From: VGJV01 sp964646415
GTDB taxonomy: Bacteria > Patescibacteriota > Minisyncoccia > UBA6257 > 2-01-FULL-56-20
Reading direction: 5' to 3'
DNA: 35,124 nucleotides
Assembly (NCBI GenBank): GCA_964646415.1
Contig: CAZYEL010000011.1
Location: 1-35,124 of the forward strand
Positions 30,263 through 35,124 of the stretch are shown piece by piece; the stretch's first letter is position 1, and every line of letters begins with the position of its first letter. Below the pieces are notes generated by a model. That model made no database searches. It saw only the letters and a list, made by a program, of their open reading frames with translations, and was not told the origin of the DNA. A program made the position numbers and the translations under genes.

Positions 30263-30298
30263 AAGGTTCGACCTTAAGAATTCCAAAGGTCGAACCTT
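30263..30298. repeat. Nested palindrome AAGGTTCGACCTT / AAGGTCGAACCTT
   Basis: Arms 30263-30275 and 30286-30298 are perfect complements with a 10-nt loop. The TAA stop of the gene at 30297 overlaps the second arm. Confidence 0.85.
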
Positions 30299-31217
30299 AA
30301 ATCAACTTCCAAAATGCGAGCGTCCGCCGAAGCCCTTCCTCCAAGCTAATTCTCGGCTTCCACTTCAGATCGCGCTTCGCCTTTGTGATGTCCACGCAGT
30401 ACCGGTCCTGCTCCCCCGGGCGTTCGGGCTTCTTTACCGGCTGCGGTTTCTTTTTAAGGAGTTTCGCCAAAGCGTAGTAGAGATCAATCAAGTGCATCTC
30501 GCCGCCCATGCCGATGTTCCAGACAGGGTTCGGGTGCGCTGCGGGAACGCCGAGCACACGGAGATTCGCGTTTACCACGTCATCGATGTACACGTAATCC
30601 CTTGTCTTCAGCCCGTAAAACTCCGAAGGAACTCCCGCCTTGAGGTCCCGGATATAAGCCGCCATCGCGCCCGTAATCTGCCGAGGGCCATACACCGCCG
30701 CATTCCGGAGAATGGCGTAGTCCACTCCGAAATTCTTTTTGTAAAAGCGGAGGTACCCTTCAACCGCATACTTGGAGATGGCATAGGGCGAGGTGGGCTC
30801 AAACGGCTCGGTTTCTTTAAGCGGAAGATGCGGGTTGTTTCCGTAAATGAACCCCGAAGAACTGAACAGCACCTTCTTCACTTTGTAACGCTTCGCCGCC
30901 TCGAGCACGTTAATCGAGCCGCGAAGCGAATCCATGTCAAGCCGCGGGTTTTGCGTCGATTTCGGAACAATCACGAAATAGGCGAAGTGATAAATGTACT
31001 GCGGCTTATGCTTCTTCACCACCGCGTCAAACTTTTTATCGTCCGCGACGTTCAATTTATAGAACTTTGCCTTCGGGTTAAGGTTCCCGCGCCGCCCCGT
31101 CGAGAGATTATCCGCAATCACCACCTTCCCGCCGCGCGCGACGAGCGCGTCAGTCACGTGCGAGCCGATAAATCCCGCGCCGCCCGTCACGAGAAAGGTT
31201 TTATTTTTGATGATCAT
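30297..31217 (-). CDS. NAD-dependent epimerase/dehydratase (extended SDR)
   Basis: A 306-residue SDR. FLVTGGAGFIGSHVTDAL, YHFAYFVIVPKS, LFSSSGFIYG with the catalytic Ser region, YAISKYAVEGYL with Tyr-xxx-Lys, and NAAVYGPRQ are the ordered family motifs. VYIDDVVNANL and WNIGMGGEMHL follow. It resembles UDP-glucose 4-epimerase and related GDP-sugar enzymes. It lies between the dehydratase-like gene and the 3,5-epimerase gene, so it may act on the same GDP-sugar (inference). The strand-4 motif is HFAYF in place of the more usual HLAA. Confidence 0.83.
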   Translation of the reverse strand: MIIKNKTFLVTGGAGFIGSHVTDALVARGGKVVIADNLSTGRRGNLNPKAKFYKLNVADDKKFDAVVKKHKPQYIYHFAYFVIVPKSTQNPRLDMDSLRGSINVLEAAKRYKVKKVLFSSSGFIYGNNPHLPLKETEPFEPTSPYAISKYAVEGYLRFYKKNFGVDYAILRNAAVYGPRQITGAMAAYIRDLKAGVPSEFYGLKTRDYVYIDDVVNANLRVLGVPAAHPNPVWNIGMGGEMHLIDLYYALAKLLKKKPQPVKKPERPGEQDRYCVDITKAKRDLKWKPRISLEEGLRRTLAFWKLI

Positions 31218-31339
31218 ATTGAAAGTTATTGGTTGAAGGTTGTGGAAGCGAGTCAGGTTATTGGTAATAAGTCTAAGGCTGGTAATCCAATGACCATGGA
31301 CTATTTACTAGACTCGCTTCTATGACCAATGACTCATGA
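31218..31339. repeat. Dispersed repeat family C, inverted pair
   Basis: GTTATTGGTTGAAGG and TGGAAGCGAGTC on the left are mirrored by GACTCGCTTCTATGACCAAT on the right. The units resemble the sequence at 20255-20300. Confidence 0.75.
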
Positions 31340-32326
31340 CTATTGTGCCAATGTCCCCGATTTCCTCGCCTGCTCCTTAATCCACTCGTACGTCTTCCTC
31401 ATACCCTCTTCAAGCTTCGCGCTCGGAGCCCAATTAAGCTTCTCCCTCACAAGATTATTATCGGAGTTTCTCCCGCGGACCCCCAAAGGCCCCTTCACAT
31501 GCTTCACCGATAGCTTCTTGCCGGCGATGCGCATCGTCATTTCCAAAAGCTGGTTGATAGTGACCATCTCTTCCGAGCCGATATTCACCGGCCCGGTGAA
31601 GTCCGACGCCATGAGCCGCCGCACGCCCTCCACGCACTCGTCGACATAGAGGAAGGACCTCGTCTGAAGCCCGTCCCCCCACATCTCGACCTCACCCCCG
31701 TCTTTTGCCTCCGCCACCTTGCGGCACATTGCGGCGGGCGCCTTTTCCCTTCCTCCCGTCCACGTACCTTCCGGACCGAAAATATTATGGAACCGGGCAA
31801 TACGCACGGGAATCTTGTAGTTCCGCGCAAAAGAAAGGTACAAACGCTCGCTAAAAAGCTTTTCCCAGCCGTATTCGCTGTCGGGCGCCGCCGGATACGC
31901 GGAATCTTCAGAACACTTCGGGTTCAAGGGGTCTTCCTGGTTGTACGCAGGGTAGATGCACGCCGAAGAAGAGTAGAAAACTTTCTTGAGGTTCCCGGTT
32001 TCCTGCCCCACATGGAGCATATTTAAATTGATAGAGGCGGAATTATGCATGATGTCCGCATCGTGCTCGCCGGTGAATATAAATCCCGCGCCGCCCATGT
32101 CGGCGGCGAACTGATACGTTTCATCGAAAGTCTGACTGAATATCTTTTTCACAAGCTGCTCATCGCGCAAGTCGCCCAACACAAATTCGTCCGCAACGGT
32201 TGGAGAATACTCCGGCTTCTTCAAGTCGACTCCTAACACCCAGTGCCCCTCTTTCTTCAGGCGCTGGACCATATGCGAGCCGATAAACCCGCCCGCGCCG
32301 CATACCAATGCTCGTTTCTCTGCCAT
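31340..32326 (-). CDS. GDP-mannose 3,5-epimerase-like protein
   Basis: A 328-residue SDR that follows the GDP-mannose 3,5-epimerase family almost block by block: ALVCGAGGFIGSHMVQRLK, FAADMGGAGFIFTGE, FYSSSACIYPAYNQ with the catalytic Ser/Cys, YGWEKLFSERLY with Tyr-xxx-Lys, RFHNIFGPEGTWTGGREKAP, VEMWGDGLQTRSFLYVDECV and GVRGRNSDNNL. The enzyme converts GDP-D-mannose to GDP-L-galactose/gulose by C3 and C5 epimerisation; here a GDP-heptose could be used. It is the most confident substrate-class call in the locus. The start at 32326 removes a short N-terminal extension. It lies 27 nt downstream of the reverse transcriptase gene. Confidence 0.92.
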   Translation of the reverse strand: MAEKRALVCGAGGFIGSHMVQRLKKEGHWVLGVDLKKPEYSPTVADEFVLGDLRDEQLVKKIFSQTFDETYQFAADMGGAGFIFTGEHDADIMHNSASINLNMLHVGQETGNLKKVFYSSSACIYPAYNQEDPLNPKCSEDSAYPAAPDSEYGWEKLFSERLYLSFARNYKIPVRIARFHNIFGPEGTWTGGREKAPAAMCRKVAEAKDGGEVEMWGDGLQTRSFLYVDECVEGVRRLMASDFTGPVNIGSEEMVTINQLLEMTMRIAGKKLSVKHVKGPLGVRGRNSDNNLVREKLNWAPSAKLEEGMRKTYEWIKEQARKSGTLAQ

Positions 32327-32353
32327 AGTTGCTTCAGAATACAAAATTATCCC

Positions 32354-33349
32354 CTACTTTTCAATACGTTTTTCCAAAACATACCTTCTCAACTCCCACG
32401 CATTCCCATGCATGAGCAATCCTGCATATGAAGCGATGGTTTGGGATTTCGGATTATGAGCCACACTTTTCAGCATGCGGCGTTTGGTCGCCGTCCGCAA
32501 TACGCGATGGTCGGGAAAATGCACCCAGCCCAAGAAATCCACACCGGAGACAAGAGTTTTGATGGAAACTTTCTCGGGATGCAGGCGGAGCTTCAGTCGC
32601 CCCCAAAGGAACGACTCGATTTCAGGAAGAATGGCCTCAAGCCACATTTTGTTTGGCGAGAAAACCACAAAGTCATCTGCATAACGGATATACTCTTTCG
32701 CGCGCAACGTATGCTTCATGAACTGGTCAAACTCATGCATGTAGATGTTCACGAGGAGTTGCGAAGTGAGATTCCCGAGCGGAAGTCCCACGCCGGGTGC
32801 GGTTGAAGAAAAACTCCCGATGATTTCGCCGAGCAACTGAATAATCCCTTTGTCCGGTATCCGCGCGCGGAGAATGCCCATGAGCGCTGCGTGGTCAATC
32901 GAAGCGAAAAACTTTCTGATGTCACACTTTAACACCCAGCATGTCCTCGTGTGGTTGTAGCTCGTATGATACCCGAATTCGCGGAATCGGTTCATGGCGC
33001 GATGCGTCCCCTTCCCGTCTCGGCACGAAAAAGAATCGGCAATAAAGGTGCGGTCAAAGAAAGAGTAGAGCACGCGATAGATGGCGTGGTGGAGGAGCCG
33101 GTCGCGGACGGTTGCTTTGTGGATATCGCGCGGCTTCGGGTCGGCGATGCGAAAATGCCGGTACGGCCCGTGGCGGTACATGCCGTTGCACAAGTCGGCG
33201 TGAAGCGCTAGGATGTTGTCCATCAGCCAAAGCACGAATTCTTGCACATCCGGTTTATACCGTTTGCCGCGAACGAACTCGCGCCACGCTTCAAGCAGGT
33301 TCTCGAGTGAAGCAATGTCATTGAGTGCGCCGTTAAATATCTTTTTCAT
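32354..33349 (-). CDS. Diversity-generating retroelement reverse transcriptase
   Basis: A 331-residue RT with the seven palm motifs and no maturase or endonuclease domain. Visible blocks are RDRLLHHAIYRVL (about 82-94), LKCDIRKFFASIDH with the first catalytic Asp (D143), PLGNLTSQLLVNIYM (190-204), YIRYADDFVVF with YADD (223-226) and LHPEKVSIKTLVSGVDFLGW. LGNLTSQ fits the LGxxxSQ form of motif 4 that marks DGR enzymes, while group II introns have QGxxxSP. In the family this enzyme copies the TR RNA with errors at adenines, and the cDNA replaces the VR of the target gene. AGGAAAAG precedes the ATG as a ribosome binding site. A TR, an avd and a target gene follow within 1.6 kb. Confidence 0.95.
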   Translation of the reverse strand: MKKIFNGALNDIASLENLLEAWREFVRGKRYKPDVQEFVLWLMDNILALHADLCNGMYRHGPYRHFRIADPKPRDIHKATVRDRLLHHAIYRVLYSFFDRTFIADSFSCRDGKGTHRAMNRFREFGYHTSYNHTRTCWVLKCDIRKFFASIDHAALMGILRARIPDKGIIQLLGEIIGSFSSTAPGVGLPLGNLTSQLLVNIYMHEFDQFMKHTLRAKEYIRYADDFVVFSPNKMWLEAILPEIESFLWGRLKLRLHPEKVSIKTLVSGVDFLGWVHFPDHRVLRTATKRRMLKSVAHNPKSQTIASYAGLLMHGNAWELRRYVLEKRIEK

Positions 33350-33369
33350 AAAAACTTTTCCTATGAACG

Positions 33370-33379
33370 CCCCCCCCCC
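33370..33379 (+). repeat. Run of ten C at the 5' end of avd
   Basis: The mononucleotide tract begins 7 nt after the A of ATG at 33363. With ten C that ATG is out of frame with avd; with nine it would read M-N-A-P-P-R-T-N-L into avd. Confidence 0.9.
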
Positions 33380-33387
33380 GCACGAAT

Positions 33388-33726
33388 TTGCCCATTATCC
33401 AGCGTCTCGTACGCGCGTATGAGCTCTGGCACGGATTTCTTCCGCACATTCCAAAAGACGTCCGCTATACGCTCGGCGCGAAGATAGATGCCTCGCTCGT
33501 AGACACGATTGAGTCCGTGCTCACCGCAAGCTTTCTTCCCAGAGACAGGAAACTGCCCTTGCTTGAGTGTGCGGCGGCGAAACTCGACCTCACGAAATTT
33601 TTCCTGCAAATCGCGTGGGAAATGCGGGCACTCGACAACAAAAAATACGCCATGCTTTCGGAAGAACTCTCGGAAGTCGGCAGAATGCTCGGCGGCTGGC
33701 TCCGGCAGTTCACAAGCCGGAGTTAA
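33388..33726 (+). CDS. avd: Avd-like four-helix-bundle DGR accessory protein, inverted
   Basis: A protein of about 112 residues (LPIIQRLVRAYELW start, SEVGRMLGGWLRQF near the end). It matches the four-helix-bundle family that includes Avd of DGRs: RYTLGAKIDASLVDTIESVL, KLPLLECAAAKLDLTKFFL and MRALDNKKYAMLSEEL are the helix signatures. Avd binds the RT and the template RNA and is needed for mutagenic copying. The only start in this frame is TTG at 33388; a TGA lies upstream at 33364. An ATG at 33363 is one base out of frame because of the ten-C tract. Unusually the gene is on the plus strand, opposite to RT, TR and target, so a TR-to-RT transcript would run antisense through it. Confidence 0.85.
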   Translation: MPIIQRLVRAYELWHGFLPHIPKDVRYTLGAKIDASLVDTIESVLTASFLPRDRKLPLLECAAAKLDLTKFFLQIAWEMRALDNKKYAMLSEELSEVGRMLGGWLRQFTSRS

Positions 33727-33744
33727 ACCGCCAAGCATATCCCC

Positions 33745-33915
33745 TTATTTCTCTCGCCAGTTTCCGGAGAAGGCAACGCGTTCGTTCGCATTCACATCGT
33801 TCGTGAGGTAGTTCCAGTTCAAGTTCCAGCGCTTGCCGTCGTTGTTCAAGTAGAACACGTTCCGACTGCCGTCCTCGTTCACCACAAATGTGCGGAGAGT
33901 CGCCCGCGCCACCAT
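33745..33915 (-). repeat. DGR template repeat (TR)
   Basis: The core 33763-33885 matches the target-gene end 34235-34357. On the minus strand it reads as if coding, FVVNEDGSRNVFYLNNDGK then RWNLNWNYLTNDVNANER, full of AAC/AAT codons. That is the usual mark of a template for adenine mutagenesis. A short open frame from ATG at 33915 to TAA at 33745 exists but is probably not a gene. The RNA would be read from the minus strand; the exact ends are not known. Confidence 0.9.
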
Positions 33916-34228
33916 CCTTTGATTACTCTCGGGACTGTATCGAATTCGGAATCTTCAATTCCATAACCCGCCGCACCAAGTAGCAAGAGTATTGAGCGAA
34001 AGAGCGCCGCACGCTGGAAACAGACGTATCCGCTTCCATTCTCGCAGATGCTCTCGCGGAGTTCGACGGCGCAGAACCTTGACCCTGCACGCATTGCCTA
34101 CTGTCCAGTCACACTATACAAAATGTTTCGGACTCCCGCGACATGTGTCGAGAGAGTCCGATTTGATCGGAATTCCAAAATCCAAAGGTCCGAGGGCTGA
34201 ATTCCAAAAGCCCAAGTCCCGAGCGCCG
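33916..34228. other. Region between TR and target gene: hairpins and a degenerate repeat-like stretch
   Basis: No convincing gene. At 34129-34160 CGGACTC pairs with GAGTCCG and encloses the perfect inner hairpin CGACA-TG-TGTCG. At 34194-34213 GGGCT pairs with AGCCC, 16 nt past the target stop. GAATTCCAAAA occurs twice nearby. Minus-strand 33990-34061 reads LRESICENGSGYVCF in one frame, resembling the TR. Confidence 0.6.
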
Positions 34229-34891
34229 CTACTCGCCGGAGAACGCCGCACGCGCGCTCGAGCCCACATCGCGCGTGAGGCAGATCCAGCGCACATACCA
34301 TCGCTTGCCGCCGCGGCCGAGGCAAAACACGCACCGGTAGCCGCCCCCGCCCACCACGACCAGCCCGGGAAGGAGAATGTACACCTTCCCAAGAAGGAGC
34401 TTCAGTGCCGGAAACTCATCTTGGTGTTCCACAATCCAAACGCCGTGCTGGTACCCATAGAGGGCGTCCCTCTTCGCCACAATGCGCGACTCGAACGCGC
34501 GCCCACTGATAGTCCTTTGTTCCTCCATCTCATCCGGAAGAAGGACTGTCCCGAGCTTGAACATTCCGGCCTTGATGAGCGAACCGTCCCGCTCAATGCC
34601 GCCCTCCACCTTGATGCCCGGAAACTTCTCGCGAAGTTCTTCAAGTGTGGGTCGCGGGAGTCCGGGGATTTGGATGGTGAGTTCGTCCGTGTCGCGGAGT
34701 ACATCCACGGTTTGGATTTTCATCCGGTATCTGTTCCTCACGAACTCCGTATATTCGGCTCCTGCTCGCTGCATTTCTGCCGAACTGCTCATGCAAACCT
34801 GCACTTGCTCCGGGGTGAGACTATCCCAACCGGTATTTTCGCCGAGAGTACCGAGGGACACGAACCTCTGACTTACGCTAATAGTGCTCAT
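34229..34891 (-). CDS. DGR target protein with C-terminal variable region
   Basis: A 220-residue protein. The N-terminal ~170 residues (including LTIQIPGLPRPTLEELREKF and DALYGYQHGVWIVEHQDEF) have no recognised catalytic motif. From GKVYILLPGLVVV the sequence becomes TR-like: VVVGGGGYRCVFCLGRGGKR, then WYVRWICLTRDVGSSARA. This resembles the CPR class of DGR variable proteins, probably C-type-lectin-like in the variable end. No signal peptide or membrane segment is seen, so its location is unclear. AAGGAA gives a ribosome binding site 8 nt before the ATG. It has its own promoter at 35030-35058. The variable end should form a ligand-binding surface; the ligand is unknown. Confidence 0.88.
   Translation of the reverse strand: MSTISVSQRFVSLGTLGENTGWDSLTPEQVQVCMSSSAEMQRAGAEYTEFVRNRYRMKIQTVDVLRDTDELTIQIPGLPRPTLEELREKFPGIKVEGGIERDGSLIKAGMFKLGTVLLPDEMEEQRTISGRAFESRIVAKRDALYGYQHGVWIVEHQDEFPALKLLLGKVYILLPGLVVVGGGGYRCVFCLGRGGKRWYVRWICLTRDVGSSARAAFSGE
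34235..34357 (-). repeat. DGR variable repeat (VR)
   Basis: It aligns without gaps to 33763-33885 over 41 codons. By hand count about 40 positions differ; 26 of them are at the roughly 33 template adenines (minus strand) and about 14 at other bases. It encodes residues about 179-219 and ends 3 codons before the stop. Confidence 0.9.
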
Positions 34892-34901
34892 ACTTTTTCC
34901 T

Positions 34902-34969
34902 TGCTGCGGGGACTTTGACGCACTCGCACCATGCGAGGCGTTACATCACTTTTAGTTTTTGCCGCAGCA
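34902..34969 (-). promoter_or_regulatory. Structured 5' leader of the DGR target mRNA
   Basis: TGCTGCGG (34962-34969, minus sense) pairs with CCGCAGCA (34902-34909). Inside is a hairpin CTCGCA/TGCGAG extended by ACGC/GCGT (34918-34941). The outer stem ends just before the AAGGAA ribosome binding site, so it may influence translation. Confidence 0.5.
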
Positions 34970-35029
34970 CTCAAAGCGCGAAATGTGCCCTGAATGCTGG
35001 GGCAAAACGCTTTCAAAAACGCTGGCGCA

Positions 35030-35058
35030 ATTATGCCACAGACTCAAATAAAACGCAA
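35030..35058 (-). promoter_or_regulatory. Promoter of the DGR target gene
   Basis: Minus-strand TTGCGT (35053-35058), a 17-bp spacer and CATAAT (35030-35035), giving a leader of about 130 nt before the ATG at 34891. Confidence 0.6.
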
Positions 35059-35120
35059 ATTGTTTAGTGGAGCTTGGTGAATAACGCAAAAAAGCGCCTC
35101 ATTCGGGTAGAATGAAGGTT

Positions 35121-35124
35121 ATGA
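35121..35124 (+). CDS. Possible leaderless gene start cut by the window end
   Basis: TAGAAT (35108-35113) is followed by 7 nt and an ATG at the last bases, the same geometry as other starts here. Nothing of the product is visible. Confidence 0.25.

Noticed and set aside
30063..31325. 420-codon plus-strand open frame opposite two SDR genes
   Set aside because: Both minus-strand SDRs have complete catalytic motifs; the opposite frame is an Arg/His-rich shadow from codon bias.
33879..34094. 71-codon minus-strand ORF between TR and target
   Set aside because: It runs into the TR in a frame different from the TR/VR frame and has no start signal; kept only as a possible repeat remnant.

Overview
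The window reads as a piece of a Candidate Phyla Radiation (Patescibacteria/Parcubacteria-like) chromosome. This is inferred, not proven. The signs are very tight gene packing, many start codons 6-7 nt after a -10 box (leaderless mRNAs), short dispersed palindromic intergenic repeats, CPR-style secreted proteins (signal peptide, low-complexity linker, C-terminal peptidoglycan-binding domain), and a compact diversity-generating retroelement (DGR). No rRNA, tRNA or CRISPR array was seen.

Positions 1-15.9 kb and 19.1-32.3 kb form one large surface-glycan locus, nearly all on the minus strand with a few plus-strand genes (111, 1584, 3974, 5962). It encodes a Wzx-type flippase, five glycosyltransferases, and sugar-nucleotide enzymes. 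Two partly redundant D,D-heptose gene sets are present. Set 1 (1.0-13.8 kb) has a RfaE2-like cytidylyltransferase, a sugar-phosphate nucleotidyltransferase, two GmhB-type HAD phosphatases, a divergent SIS isomerase, a transaldolase that could supply sedoheptulose 7-phosphate, and a GHMP kinase. Set 2 (26.8-29.1 kb) has a canonical GmhA, an HddC-like nucleotidyltransferase and an HddA-like kinase. It is followed by a GDP-mannose 4,6-dehydratase-like SDR, another SDR epimerase and a convincing GDP-mannose 3,5-epimerase, so GDP-manno-heptose-derived sugars are a likely output. Two HIT/GalT-like paralogs, a UDP-sugar-dehydrogenase homolog lacking its catalytic Cys, an SDR, a Gfo/Idh/MocA oxidoreductase, an IMPase-like phosphatase and three methyltransferases complete the set. 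No Wzy polymerase or oligosaccharyltransferase was recognised.

In the middle (16-18.9 kb) lie two exported proteins: a poly-Gly/PG-binding protein and a 597-aa Ser/Thr-rich protein built from 27-residue repeats. The latter is a plausible surface fibre and glycan acceptor (inference).

The right end (32.35-34.9 kb) is a DGR: reverse transcriptase, Avd-like accessory gene, template repeat (TR) and a target gene whose 3' end is the variable repeat (VR). Two features are unusual. avd is inverted relative to RT, TR and target, and a run of ten C puts its only upstream ATG one base out of frame.

Two intergenic regions flanking the 24.3-26.3 kb methyltransferase pair each hold a candidate ~170-nt minus-strand RNA. 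Each has its own promoter, with an almost identical -35 region, and a predicted pseudoknot. I cannot assign either to a known family. Several dispersed repeat families sit at gene 3' ends and often supply the stop codon, and one lies in frame inside a glycosyltransferase gene.
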